Shown here in pieces: positions 28,910 through 38,294 of a stretch of DNA of 64,000 nucleotides. The stretch lies in assembly GCF_001458735.1 (NCBI RefSeq), contig NZ_CZQA01000010.1, positions 1 to 64,000 on the forward strand, written 5' to 3'. A program made the position numbers and the translations under genes. Position 1 is the first letter of the stretch, and each line of letters begins with the position of its first letter. Under the pieces are notes generated by a model. The model had not been told where the DNA came from. It worked only from the letters and a program-made list of their open reading frames with translations, and did not search any database. The stretch is from Candidatus Nitrospira nitrosa (GTDB lineage: Bacteria; Nitrospirota; Nitrospiria; Nitrospirales; Nitrospiraceae).

Positions 28910-30556
28910 CTACGAATCCCGTCCCTGTTTGCTCCGCCATACCGTCAGCAACGCCGCGAGTTTGTCTTTGGACGAACGATGCTCCTCAGCTAAGGTTTCC
29001 AAAAAATCTGAAAGTCGCCTTGCCTTCAAGACCGTATAGAGCGTGACAATGATGACGGGTATCAGCACTACGAGAAAATATCCGATGCGCTTGGTCGACG
29101 GTTCCGCACCCAAGTCGAAGAGGTTCATACCCAATACCCCGGTTGTTGCAACACCGATCAAGCCGACAGTCGCCACCACCGTCAGGCGAACCATCGTTTC
29201 TCCTTGGCGACGGAGCGCATCGCTATCGAGGTATTGGCTCATATCTTCCAACTCCGAACGGAGCTCGTCGTAGAGTCGACCGGTGCCTAATTGTTCGCTG
29301 ACCATCCGATAGAGTTCCTTCACCTGCCCATGATCGGACACCTGATGGGACCAGTAGCGATGGGTAAACCGCAGAAAGATACCGAGTGTTTGGCGAATCA
29401 CTCGACGAAACTGCCGGACGGAGTCCAACTTGGTGAGATCAAGCTGATGCATCGCCTCAACAAGACGATTCGTCAGCATCAACAGGGCCGCCTTATGAAA
29501 ATGCGGGACCAGAAACAATAAAAAATATTCATGCCGGAATTGTTCTAAATTTGTTTTACGATCTTCGAACGCCGGTTCTCCTGCTTCCCCCACCATCGTA
29601 AACACCCGGCCTGTACACATAAAACGGGCGCCTGGTGAACCTGGCCCTTGGCCGTTCCAATACCGGTCATAGCAATGGTGTTCTTCAAAGTTACGGAGAT
29701 AGCGTTCCGAAAACGGCAACGTATCAGAGCTACCCGGTGCCGCCGCCAAACCTATTCGTGCGAACTCCCCCCGCGTCAGTGCGCCAGGATCGTCCAGACT
29801 CAGATACGCCATGACCGGCATCAAGTGGTATTCAAGCTGGCGATACCGAATCAGACCGGCTTTCTCTGAATGGTGCAACACCAATGGTTCCAGCAGAAAC
29901 TCCCAGTGGGAGGCAAGACTCAACGACCGATGCTGGCAGACAAACGAGAGATATTTCTCACGGTGATCATAATCTGAGACCGCCAGCACCGTACCATCTG
30001 AGGACAACCACTCTACCTGCTTGGGACAATGGCCACCGTGCCCGTCACGCTCCCAGTAGGTGGGATAGCATCGGCCGAAGCGAAAGAGTGAATTCTGCAC
30101 CTGCTCAAGCGGTACATCATTGTCATAGATCTCGACGACCAAAATCGCCACATCGATGTCGTAGAAAAAGTACAAATCCACATGGGCCACTGTAAAGGTC
30201 GCAGGAGTCCCGTGAGGGCCAGGGAAGACCATCCGCACTTTCGCAATATCATTGCGACGAAAAACGCGGATCGCGGCCCCCTCGCGAACTTCAGCGCTCG
30301 TTCGCTTCCCCTCGCCGTAGAGAAACCGCTGAACGTAGGGCAAAAATGTCACAAACTCACTGTAATGTCGTTCCTGGAACTGCCGAGGATCACCCGTAAA
30401 CTCGTCCAGCACCTCTCGCCACGGGTTGTCCGGATTGGTCGCCTGGAGAAGTTCCCAATGCTTTTGGATCGGCGCGTCCTCCCGGATGGGAGTAAGCTGC
30501 ATTGGCCACAGCAGGATTTGTCGGAAATGTCGAACAACCGTTTGAGAGTCAGCCAC
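28910..30556 (-). CDS. Large CorA-like membrane protein with GMN motif
   Basis: 548 residues. The C-terminal part looks like CorA-type metal-ion channels: a long helix region (about 380-470), a first membrane segment TVVATVGLIGVATTGVLG ending directly in GMNLF (the GMN ion-selectivity motif), a short loop, and a second segment YFLVVLIPVIIVTLYTVL; a basic and acidic tail follows. The roughly 400-residue N-terminal cytoplasmic part is much longer than in standard CorA (about 240) and I do not recognise it further. Mg2+ or other divalent-ion transport is the likely role by motif, not proven. Monocistronic, minus strand. Confidence 0.7.
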   Translation of the reverse strand: MADSQTVVRHFRQILLWPMQLTPIREDAPIQKHWELLQATNPDNPWREVLDEFTGDPRQFQERHYSEFVTFLPYVQRFLYGEGKRTSAEVREGAAIRVFRRNDIAKVRMVFPGPHGTPATFTVAHVDLYFFYDIDVAILVVEIYDNDVPLEQVQNSLFRFGRCYPTYWERDGHGGHCPKQVEWLSSDGTVLAVSDYDHREKYLSFVCQHRSLSLASHWEFLLEPLVLHHSEKAGLIRYRQLEYHLMPVMAYLSLDDPGALTRGEFARIGLAAAPGSSDTLPFSERYLRNFEEHHCYDRYWNGQGPGSPGARFMCTGRVFTMVGEAGEPAFEDRKTNLEQFRHEYFLLFLVPHFHKAALLMLTNRLVEAMHQLDLTKLDSVRQFRRVIRQTLGIFLRFTHRYWSHQVSDHGQVKELYRMVSEQLGTGRLYDELRSELEDMSQYLDSDALRRQGETMVRLTVVATVGLIGVATTGVLGMNLFDLGAEPSTKRIGYFLVVLIPVIIVTLYTVLKARRLSDFLETLAEEHRSSKDKLAALLTVWRSKQGRDS

Positions 30557-30789
30557 GTAACACGTCCTTGCTGAGGATCGAATCGCTCACCAGCACATGC
30601 CAGTTACCCGACACGTGACATCACAACAGGGAACAGCGCCGTGATGGTCTTATACCATAGCGTAGTCTGAAAGTATGTGAAGGAAAGATACGGTCATCAC
30701 CACGTGGCAGGAGAGCGCCTTGTTTCACACTGGCGAATCCAACGGGCCCTCCTTACCGAAGGTAACACAACTACCAGCTACTCCAACGA

Positions 30790-31407
30790 TCATTCGTAGG
30801 AAATCGTTCTCGGAGCTTGGAGAACAGCAAGGCTGTCTGACCAGAATGTCTCAGGATCTATATTGAAGATATCGAAGGTGCCGGACGACAACACGCCCCA
30901 TGAGCCTTCACGCATCTCAGATTCGAGTTGCCCCGGTGCCCATCCGGCAAACCCGGCAAAGGCACGGAACGCTTCGTTCGGCTTGAGACCGGCAATGACG
31001 CGCTCCAGAACCATCGGTGTGCCCACATAAATTCCATTCGCAATATGCCGTGCATCGGGCAAGAGTTGCTTGAGTCGGAACAGCAACACCAGTTGCGTAC
31101 GCCCAACCGGTCCTCCAGCAAATAACCGGTGGTTGGTCTGTTTCAATACCGGAAGATCCTGTAAAACTTCCGCTAATAGTACATCCGTAGGACGATTCAA
31201 CACGAGACCAATGGTCCCACCTTGCCCATGTTCAACAATGAAGAGAACGGTGCGGGTAAAGTTGGGATCGCTCAATGAGGGGCTTGCGACCAAGAGTGAG
31301 CCTTTTTGAACTGGCGAGGGCACAAACTGCTGCTGAGCCGAGGCCGAGGATGCTGGCATCGCCATCATGGTCCCCAGAAACAGAATAGCCCACACAACAT
31401 GTTTCAT
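30790..31407 (-). CDS. YqgE/AlgH-family protein with signal peptide
   Basis: About 205 residues from the ATG at 31407. The body is a clear YqgE/AlgH (UPF0301) protein: KGSLLVASPSLSDPNFTRTVLFIVEH, GTIGLVLNRPT, LFAGGPVGRTQLVLLFR, FAGFAGWAPGQLESEMREGSW. The odd feature is the N-terminus: MKHVVWAILFLGTMMAMPASSASAQQQ is a convincing Sec signal peptide with an ASA-Q cleavage site, while YqgE proteins are usually cytoplasmic. The function of the family is not settled. The 233 bases to the CorA-like gene hold nothing I can name. Confidence 0.85.
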   Translation of the reverse strand: MKHVVWAILFLGTMMAMPASSASAQQQFVPSPVQKGSLLVASPSLSDPNFTRTVLFIVEHGQGGTIGLVLNRPTDVLLAEVLQDLPVLKQTNHRLFAGGPVGRTQLVLLFRLKQLLPDARHIANGIYVGTPMVLERVIAGLKPNEAFRAFAGFAGWAPGQLESEMREGSWGVLSSGTFDIFNIDPETFWSDSLAVLQAPRTISYE

Positions 31408-31487
31408 CCCAGCGCTCATACCGTTACACAAAGTCGAATTACATCATTGCAAAGGAGACAGCGCTATCACATCATGAAAAGGCTACG

Positions 31488-31516
31488 ACTCACGATTCCC
31501 TGTGTCAATCGTGAGT
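31488..31516. repeat. Perfect 10-base inverted repeat
   Basis: ACTCACGATT and AATCGTGAGT with a 9-base loop, in the gap between the divergent yqgE-like gene and the Sel1 gene. It could be a terminator-like hairpin or an operator. The rest of the 31408-31878 gap shows no gene or other site I can support. Confidence 0.5.
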
Positions 31517-31878
31517 GAGGAGCAGTGAGAATGCACGGGACAGTCACCGAAGCAGACAAATAACAGGGGCTTGATATCCTATCTGATTTTTCCTGGAAAA
31601 CGTCCGTCACGAACAATCGCCCACCGATTCCATTGGGCTGGGTTACGAGCGACCTTGAACGAGAGACGGCGACCTGACTCCAATGATCTGTGCGAGGGGC
31701 TACGGCCAGACAACATCGAACCGGTCATCCTGTAAAAAAATGGCTCAATCGAGCATAGCCCCTAGATCACCAACGTGTCATTCGCGTATGCTAGAGTTGA
31801 GTCGGGATAACGAGCTGTCATCACATTGCTTGGACGTTGATGGGCCACTATTTGGATTACATAAAAGGAACTTTACTT

Positions 31879-32463
31879 ATGACCACCGGCTTGCGCTATC
31901 TCCTCGCCGTCACCATCATGGGAAGTCTACAGGGATGCATCGATCCACCCAAATCCCCTTATGTTGATGTGCGAGATACCGTATCGCGAATCGATGAGTC
32001 CAGGTCGGTCGCAGAACAAGGGAGCGCCGAAGAACAATATAATCTTGGCCTACGATATGAGAATGCTCGTCCAGCGGACCATCGAGAAGCCGTACGGTGG
32101 TATCGCATGGCGGCCACTCAGCGCCACCCTGGAGCGTTTTATCGGCTTTGCGTACTGTCGGATATCGGACGCGGGATGCCCCAGGATTATCAGGAGGCTC
32201 TCCGGTGGTGCCGCCTGGCTGCAGACCAGAGCCATGGCGCCGCGATGTTTCTCATCGCCACTCACTATGAACAAGCACGAGGCGTTCCGAAGGATCTCGT
32301 CCAGGCCTATCTCTGGTATAACCTCGCAGCCGCCAATGGTCATGAAGCCGGCGCAAAATGGCGGAATCGACTAGGGCACGACATGACGGCGGCTCAGATT
32401 GCTCAAGCACAATTGTTGACACGGAATTGGAAACCGAAAGGGCAAGAACCGCCTCAAGAATAA
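31879..32463 (+). CDS. Sel1-repeat lipoprotein (first of two)
   Basis: 194 residues from the ATG at 31879 (MTTGLRYLLAV), with AAGGAA upstream; the frame is open to 31837 but that start would spoil the signal peptide. Signal peptide with lipobox SLQGC, then four Sel1 units of about 36 residues (AEEQYNLGLRYENAR, REAVRWYRMAATQRHPGAFYRLC, QEALRWCRLAADQSHGAAMFLIATHYEQARG, VQAYLWYNLAAANGHEAG). Such proteins are periplasmic scaffolds; the partner is unknown. A second Sel1 lipoprotein follows 217 bases later. Confidence 0.85.
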   Translation: MTTGLRYLLAVTIMGSLQGCIDPPKSPYVDVRDTVSRIDESRSVAEQGSAEEQYNLGLRYENARPADHREAVRWYRMAATQRHPGAFYRLCVLSDIGRGMPQDYQEALRWCRLAADQSHGAAMFLIATHYEQARGVPKDLVQAYLWYNLAAANGHEAGAKWRNRLGHDMTAAQIAQAQLLTRNWKPKGQEPPQE

Positions 32464-32680
32464 TCATGCAGAAACCCGTTCCATCAAGCTCCTGCTTGAC
32501 CTATAGATCAAATACTCCGTCCATCCATCCGATGATCAGACTCACGGTCAACATGCCTCAGGTTTCCTCTCATGGTGCAGTTCCCGATCCTTTTCACAAT
32601 TGGCCTCCCACTCATTCCATCCTTGAACTCCCAGGCGTGAGCTGAGTAGGATACAGCTCGTAGGATTCACTGCACCAACG

Positions 32681-33292
32681 ATGTCAGCACAGTCTCAGTA
32701 TCACAGAAGCTCATTCTCGATCAGCATATTACTTCCGCTGATTGGTCTACTCACGCTATGTACATTTTCATCAAGTTGTCTCTCCCCTCCCCAACCCCCG
32801 TCTCAGCCACTCACGAGTGGCCCGGCAGTGAGTGAGTTACTCACACGGGCGCAAGGAGGCGAGGCAGAAGCCCAAAACCAGTTGGGCGTCCACTACAGTG
32901 AGGGCCAAGGACTTCCGCAAAACTATCTGGAAGCGAAGTATTGGTTTAAGAAAGCGGCAGACCAGGGTCATGCCGGGGCACAGGTCAATCTGGGCACACT
33001 TTACTCATTAGGACAAGGGGCTCCGTTCAGCGACCCCATGGCATTATTTTGGTTTCAGAAAGCAGCGGACCAGCGCAATGCGCTGGCCTTTGCTAAACTT
33101 GGCATGATGTACGAACGAGGACGCGGTGTCTCACAAAATCTTGTGGAAGCTCACATGTGGTACAACCTCTCTGCGGCCTACGGTGAGAAACGAGCCGCTG
33201 AGTCCCGCAATGCCTTGGCCAAACAGATGACGACCGAGCAAGTCACTGAAGCCGAAACACGAGCCAAGAAGTGGGCTCCAAATCGGCGGTAA
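32681..33292 (+). CDS. Sel1-repeat lipoprotein (second of two)
   Basis: 203 residues. N-terminal hydrophobic stretch with lipobox FSSSC near residue 33 and a Pro-rich linker (LSPPQPPSQPL). Sel1 units: AEAQNQLGVHYSEGQGLPQNYLEAKYWFKKAADQ in its two halves, then GAQVNLGTLYSLGQGAPFSDPMALFWFQKAAD, LAFAKLGMMYERGRG, VEAHMWYNLSAAYGE. The C-terminal stretch (MTTEQVTEAETRAKKW) parallels that of the neighbour (MTAAQIAQAQLLTRNW), so the two are probably an old tandem duplication. Followed by a strong bidirectional hairpin. Confidence 0.85.
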   Translation: MSAQSQYHRSSFSISILLPLIGLLTLCTFSSSCLSPPQPPSQPLTSGPAVSELLTRAQGGEAEAQNQLGVHYSEGQGLPQNYLEAKYWFKKAADQGHAGAQVNLGTLYSLGQGAPFSDPMALFWFQKAADQRNALAFAKLGMMYERGRGVSQNLVEAHMWYNLSAAYGEKRAAESRNALAKQMTTEQVTEAETRAKKWAPNRR

Positions 33293-33446
33293 CGCGATGC
33301 GTGGAGGCCTTCCAGTCGTTGCACTCATGACGTCCCCCGATCCTTACCGAGTCGACATCTTCTCAATAGTGCGCCCCATTCCTTTTGAACGCACGTCTGG
33401 CTGGAATGACCCACGGCGATCGACAAACTCAGCTTTCTGATCCGGT

Positions 33447-33480
33447 AGAGCCCCGCGAGGCTTGACGGTCGTGGGGCTCT
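33447..33480. terminator. Bidirectional terminator hairpin
   Basis: AGAGCCCCGCGA and TCGTGGGGCTCT form a 12-pair stem (one G-T) with a 10-base loop, between the converging Sel1 gene and the small exported protein gene. No long T run on either side. Confidence 0.7.
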
Positions 33481-33511
33481 GCACAGTAGGCACCCACTGG
33501 CCCTATCGTCC

Positions 33512-33778
33512 TCACTTCTTCATAAAAGAATCCATCGCACCACTAGCCGATGGTAAAGTAGACAACTTGTCTTTGGTCTGTTTGAGCGCATTCATATTTT
33601 TTTGCAGTTCATCAACATTCTTCTGCATTTCAACCAACGAACTTCCTATCTGTGTGACCGAATCCTTGATTCCAAAGAGCCCCTCCGCCGATGCAATATG
33701 CAACGATACCCCTCCCAGACCGAACCCGAGCAGAAATGCCGGAATCGCAAATGTGCATATCGAGCGTGTGAGTGTCAT
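33512..33778 (-). CDS. Small exported coiled-coil protein of unknown function
   Basis: 88 residues, preceded by a perfect AAGGAGGA ribosome-binding site. A signal peptide (ICTFAIPAFLLGFGLGGVSLHIASA) is followed by a short mature protein with a heptad-like helix (VTQIGSSLVEMQKNVDELQKNMNALKQ, given here in parts: VTQIGSSLVEMQ, NVDELQKNMNALKQ). I do not recognise the family; the size and pattern resemble small periplasmic helical proteins. It is monocistronic and ends near the bidirectional hairpin. Confidence 0.65.
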   Translation of the reverse strand: MTLTRSICTFAIPAFLLGFGLGGVSLHIASAEGLFGIKDSVTQIGSSLVEMQKNVDELQKNMNALKQTKDKLSTLPSASGAMDSFMKK

Positions 33779-34013
33779 CAGTTCCTCCTTGTTGAGCCAT
33801 CTCTAAGGCACTTACCGTTAGCCGACATCATTAAGGATATCCGTGGAACTGTCAAGACGCCTATCAGCGGAGCAGCGTTCAATCCATCCGTGGGGAGTCA
33901 CGGCCAGATAGAACCATCGATGGCACGGTCAAAAGTATTGAACAAGCACTCAAGCGCTGTGCCATGGGGGTCTGAACTTCGGTGAGGTGACATACAGAAA
34001 CGAATGCGTGGGA

Positions 34014-34409
34014 TTAGAAAATCCCAGCTTGTTTTTGCAGCCAACGGACATATTTCACGATCTCGTCCACGTCTTCCGACTTGACGGCATCGATCTTCGG
34101 CATATCGCCAAATTGCCAATGATGGGCCTTAACCCCGTTCGCTGCCGCCCGTTGGAAGGCTACATCGCCGTGATGGTTCGGTTCATACACTTTATGAAGA
34201 AACGTTGGGCCTTGGTTGGTTCCGACGCCGCCGATGCCGTGGCATCGTGAACAATTTGTATTAAACTTCTGCTCTCCGTCACGAAACTCTGCCGGAGCAG
34301 AGGCTACCGTTCCACTTGCCTTCGGTTCCCCCCCGCTCTGACTGCACGCCGGAGCAACGCCGAGCATCAAGAGTACCGAACTGAGTAGCGCAACTTGTGA
34401 CAACCTCAT
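34014..34409 (-). CDS. Exported class I cytochrome c
   Basis: 131 residues from the ATG at 34409, with GGAG upstream. The N-terminal signal sequence ends in VAPACS, which could be a lipobox, so the protein may be lipid-anchored. One haem site, CSRCH, is near residue 55; the axial Met is likely in FGDMPKIDAVKSEDVDEIVKYVRWLQ, the usual C-terminal helix. It would carry electrons in the periplasm. It is the last gene of the acyP-rpoS-apt-dksA-queC run, 35 bases after queC. Confidence 0.9.
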   Translation of the reverse strand: MRLSQVALLSSVLLMLGVAPACSQSGGEPKASGTVASAPAEFRDGEQKFNTNCSRCHGIGGVGTNQGPTFLHKVYEPNHHGDVAFQRAAANGVKAHHWQFGDMPKIDAVKSEDVDEIVKYVRWLQKQAGIF

Positions 34410-34444
34410 AAAGATTCTCCACCTGTTCCCAGAAAATGACTCCC

Positions 34445-35143
34445 TCAAGATACCGCATAGGGAATTGGATCTACAACTCCCACCTCTGCAAACCCTCGCC
34501 GTCGAATGAGACAGCTGTCACACCGTCCGCAGGCCACTGTGTCCGTGGGATCATAGCAACTGTGTGTGAGGTGGATTGGGGCACCGAGATCCAGCCCCAG
34601 CCGTATGATCTCTGCCTTGGTCATTTGCATCAGAGGTGCTCGAATTTCAATACGCCCCCCCATCATCCCCAGTTTGGTTCCGAGCTGTAACGTTGTTTCC
34701 ACGGCCTTGATGAACTCGGGACGGCAGTCAGGGTAACCAGAGTAGTCCACCACATTCGCCCCGAAATAAATCACTGAGGCACCCACCACCTCTGCCTGTG
34801 CGGCTGCAATGGAGAGAAAAATCAAGTTTCGGCCTGGCACATAGGTCACCGGCACGTCACGGCCACGGTCGGAGTCACGCCGGCCTTTGGGAACTGGGAT
34901 GTCCCCAGTGAGAGCCGACCCGCCGATTGACTGCAAATCAACGGGCACCACGAGGTGATGCTCTGCTTCCAGCGCACCGGCCACCTGCTTCGCCCGCTCA
35001 ATCTCTACGGCATGACGTTGTTGGTAGGCAAGAGTCAACAGATACAGCTCATAGCCGGCCTGTCGAGCAACAGCGGCCGTGACGGTAGAGTCCAAGCCAC
35101 CGCTGGCGAGTACAACAGCTCGTTTTAGAAACTGCCCAGTCAT
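34445..35143 (-). CDS. queC: 7-cyano-7-deazaguanine synthase QueC
   Basis: ATP-dependent enzyme that turns 7-carboxy-7-deazaguanine into preQ0 for queuosine tRNA modification. 232 residues. PP-loop SGGLDSTVTAA near residue 14; the C-terminal zinc site has four Cys in SCYDPTDTVACGRCDSC. The middle VPGRNLIFLSIAAAQAE and NVVDYSGYPDCRPEF are diagnostic. No other que gene is nearby, so its operon place beside dksA is not metabolic in an obvious way. Confidence 0.96.
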   Translation of the reverse strand: MTGQFLKRAVVLASGGLDSTVTAAVARQAGYELYLLTLAYQQRHAVEIERAKQVAGALEAEHHLVVPVDLQSIGGSALTGDIPVPKGRRDSDRGRDVPVTYVPGRNLIFLSIAAAQAEVVGASVIYFGANVVDYSGYPDCRPEFIKAVETTLQLGTKLGMMGGRIEIRAPLMQMTKAEIIRLGLDLGAPIHLTHSCYDPTDTVACGRCDSCLIRRRGFAEVGVVDPIPYAVS

Positions 35144-35191
35144 AGGCAGAACACGTTGCGGGAGGATGCTGTAGGAGGCAGAATTAAAAAC

Positions 35192-35749
35192 CTAGTCGCG
35201 ATCTTCTTCTCGTTCGATTTTCTCCAGCAGCTCGGCACGTGATTGGCACTCGACGCACAGTTTGGCGAAGGGGACCGCTTGGAGCCGCCTCTCGCTGATC
35301 TCGATTCCACACTCCGCACAAATTCCATAGGTTCCCTCGTGCAGACGCGTGAGGGCTTCATCAATTGACTGCCGACGCCGATTGCGCATTTCCATCAAGG
35401 AAATACCCAGTTCACGCTCTAGATCCATCAATGCCTGGTCTCCAACATCGCGTGCTGATTCCAGGCGTCGCTGCTGATCTTCGGTCAGTGATTGCCCCAG
35501 ACTTCCTTCGATCTCCTTGATAATTTCCTGACGCTTCCCAAGGAGCATTTTATGAAGCACTTCCTGTCGCTGTTCCCGTGCTTCTCGCTCTTTTGCGGTC
35601 TCTTTCGGTCGCACGGGCACTTCATCGACTTCGACCGATGGCTTCGCTGTAGCCGCTACGCTAGCCGCCGATTGCAGTTTCTTGATGATCGGCTCAACCG
35701 ACTTCGCTTTCAGCTCGCCCTTCTTCTTCAACTGCCCCTTCGTCACCAT
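35192..35749 (-). CDS. dksA: DksA/TraR-family zinc-finger transcription factor
   Basis: 185 residues. The C-terminal zinc finger is CAECGIEISERRLQAVPFAKLCVECQ (four Cys), and the coiled coil before it (about residues 60-130) carries the typical ALMDLERELGISLMEMRNRRRQSIDEALTRL in pieces (DVGDQALMDLE, RRRQSIDEALTRL). The N-terminal 50 residues are basic and unconserved. Members bind the RNA polymerase secondary channel, often with ppGpp. The acidic coiled-coil tip of true DksA (DxxDxA) is only partly seen, so a DksA-like paralogue is possible. Confidence 0.88.
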   Translation of the reverse strand: MVTKGQLKKKGELKAKSVEPIIKKLQSAASVAATAKPSVEVDEVPVRPKETAKEREAREQRQEVLHKMLLGKRQEIIKEIEGSLGQSLTEDQQRRLESARDVGDQALMDLERELGISLMEMRNRRRQSIDEALTRLHEGTYGICAECGIEISERRLQAVPFAKLCVECQSRAELLEKIEREEDRD

Positions 35750-35860
35750 AGTAATATGTGCTCCGCAATTAGGTCGTTTGGAAGGCTAATCCCTGCTTCT
35801 CAATCATGGCCCACGTTCCCGTTACAAGAGGGGATTGGAAGATATACCCCATCATCCCGC

Positions 35861-36385
35861 TCACGGATAGATGATGGTCGAATGAACGTCATACCCACCG
35901 AGTTTCTCACGTCCATTCAGGCTCTTTAGTTCAATCAAGAAATCAAGTCCGACAATGGTTCCTCCAAGCTGTCGGACGAGATTCACCGTCGCTTCCGCAG
36001 TCCCTCCGGTTGCCAGGAGATCGTCGACGATCAGCACATGCTCTCCAAGCTCGATCGCATCACGGTGTACTGCAAGACTGCTGTTACCATACTCAAGGTT
36101 ATATTTGACTTCATAACAATCGGCAGGAAGTTTGCCAGGTTTACGAGCCGGAACGAATCCGGCTCCCAGCCTTGCCGCAAGAATCCCGCCAAAGATAAAC
36201 CCCCGAGACTCAATTCCGACGACCTTCCGGATCCCTCGATCTTGATACCGAGCCGTCAATTGATCGGACAGACTTCGAATAGCTGCGGGATGTTTCAACA
36301 AGGTCGTGATGTCATAAAAGAGAATGCCGGGCTTTGGAAAGTCCGGCACTTCGCGGATAAGCGCTTGATAGTTGACAGTGGTCAC
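35861..36385 (-). CDS. apt: Adenine phosphoribosyltransferase Apt
   Basis: Salvages adenine to AMP with PRPP. 174 residues, the normal length. Family start [58 protein letters not shown] loop [20 protein letters not shown]. The start lies 5 bases after the stop of the sigma factor gene, so the two are tightly cotranscribed. Confidence 0.97.
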   Translation of the reverse strand: MTTVNYQALIREVPDFPKPGILFYDITTLLKHPAAIRSLSDQLTARYQDRGIRKVVGIESRGFIFGGILAARLGAGFVPARKPGKLPADCYEVKYNLEYGNSSLAVHRDAIELGEHVLIVDDLLATGGTAEATVNLVRQLGGTIVGLDFLIELKSLNGREKLGGYDVHSTIIYP

Positions 36386-36390
36386 GGGAT

Positions 36391-37344
36391 CTAGAGCAGA
36401 TCTGCCTGTGTCATGGTTTTTCGCTCAATGGTATGACGAAGACGGGCAAGCGCGGCCATTTCGATCTGACGGACACGTTCTCGAGTCAACCCCATGGTCC
36501 GCCCAATCTCTTCCAACGTCTTCGCTTCCCCTCCATCAAGCCCGAACCTCGACACAATAACAGTTTGCTCTTTTTCTGGCAACTCCCTCACCCAGGCCAT
36601 CAATTCCGCTCGGCGCCGAACCCCATCGGCGGTTTCGTCGGGTGACAATCCCGTCGGATCCTCGATCACATCACGGAGAAACGTATCCGTGCGATCATTG
36701 AGCGGGCTATCGAGTGAACAGGTCGTGCGGACCAACTGTTTCAGATCCAAGACTTCCTCTTCCGATGTCTTCATCTTGAGCGCAACTTCCGCCGCTCTCG
36801 GTTCACGTCCGAGTGCTTGGACCAATTGCTCAGTGCGGTTCAAATAGCGATTCAGCCGTTCCACCACATGGACAGGGAGTCGAACCAGTTTCCCTTGATT
36901 GATTATCGCACGTTCGATGTACTGCCTGATCCACCAGGACGCATAGGTGCTAAACCGAAAGCCCCGCTTATAGTTGAATTTTTCCACTGCCTTGATCAGC
37001 CCGAGATTTCCTTCTTCGACGATATCGGAAAAGGGAAATCCCCGATGCATATACCGTTTCCCAATGCTGATCACCAGGCGCAGATTTGATTCGATCATAT
37101 GTTGACGAGCGTGTTCGTCGCCGGCCATGACACGTTTCCCAAGTTGCTGCTCTTCTTTGAATGTCAGCAATGTGGATCGCCGGACCTCGCGCAGATAGCT
37201 CTTGAGGGTATCAAGGCCTTCGGCTCGACCTGTTTCACGCTCACTCTCCTCGGAAAATCCACCTGACTCGGAAGCACTTGGCTCATCTTCAAGATGCCTT
37301 CGCGCCTCACTCGTCTCGGATTCCTCGTGATGTTGCAGGCTCAT
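36391..37344 (-). CDS. RpoS-like sigma-70 family factor (group 2)
   Basis: 317 residues. A variable acidic N-terminus (about 45 residues, no region 1.1) is followed by regions 1.2-2 ([76 protein letters not shown] in parts), region 3 and region 4 ([31 protein letters not shown]). The -10-binding helix [12 protein letters not shown] is intact. Length and lack of 1.1 favour an RpoS-type general stress sigma rather than the housekeeping RpoD. Cotranscribed with apt and close to dksA, which suggests a stress-response operon. Confidence 0.9.
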   Translation of the reverse strand: MSLQHHEESETSEARRHLEDEPSASESGGFSEESERETGRAEGLDTLKSYLREVRRSTLLTFKEEQQLGKRVMAGDEHARQHMIESNLRLVISIGKRYMHRGFPFSDIVEEGNLGLIKAVEKFNYKRGFRFSTYASWWIRQYIERAIINQGKLVRLPVHVVERLNRYLNRTEQLVQALGREPRAAEVALKMKTSEEEVLDLKQLVRTTCSLDSPLNDRTDTFLRDVIEDPTGLSPDETADGVRRRAELMAWVRELPEKEQTVIVSRFGLDGGEAKTLEEIGRTMGLTRERVRQIEMAALARLRHTIERKTMTQADLL

Positions 37345-37360
37345 ATTTCCTCAGTAAGCC

Positions 37361-37657
37361 CTAATACCAAATTTCAAACACAGAATACTGCCCCGTCGCT
37401 GCTCCCCACACCGTCTCCACTTTCGTAACATGAGCAGCAGAAGGACCGATCCGCAGTCGATGCTCAAGCGCTTCGATCACAGCCTTTTGGCCCTCAACTT
37501 CGAGCTCGACTCGACCATCGGGAAGATTACGAACACCGCCGACCAGCCGAAGATCCGCAGCTACTCTGGCTGCAAAGGCACGAAACCCCACCCCTTGCAC
37601 ACGACCATACACAAGGATACAAGCCCGCACCGACAACTCCTTGGCGGGTTGAGTCAT
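37361..37657 (-). CDS. acyP: Acylphosphatase
   Basis: Small hydrolase of acyl phosphates, 98 residues. The catalytic signature VYGRVQGVGFRAF (phosphate-binding Arg included) and NLPDGRVELEVEGQ with the catalytic Asn are present. A C-terminal beta strand (YSVFEIWY) closes the fold. First gene of the rpoS-like/apt run, 16 bases before the sigma factor gene. Confidence 0.93.
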   Translation of the reverse strand: MTQPAKELSVRACILVYGRVQGVGFRAFAARVAADLRLVGGVRNLPDGRVELEVEGQKAVIEALEHRLRIGPSAAHVTKVETVWGAATGQYSVFEIWY

Positions 37658-38259
<602 letters not shown>

Positions 38260-38294
38260 ACAAGACCAAGCGATCAACCGACGGCGTGATTGTC

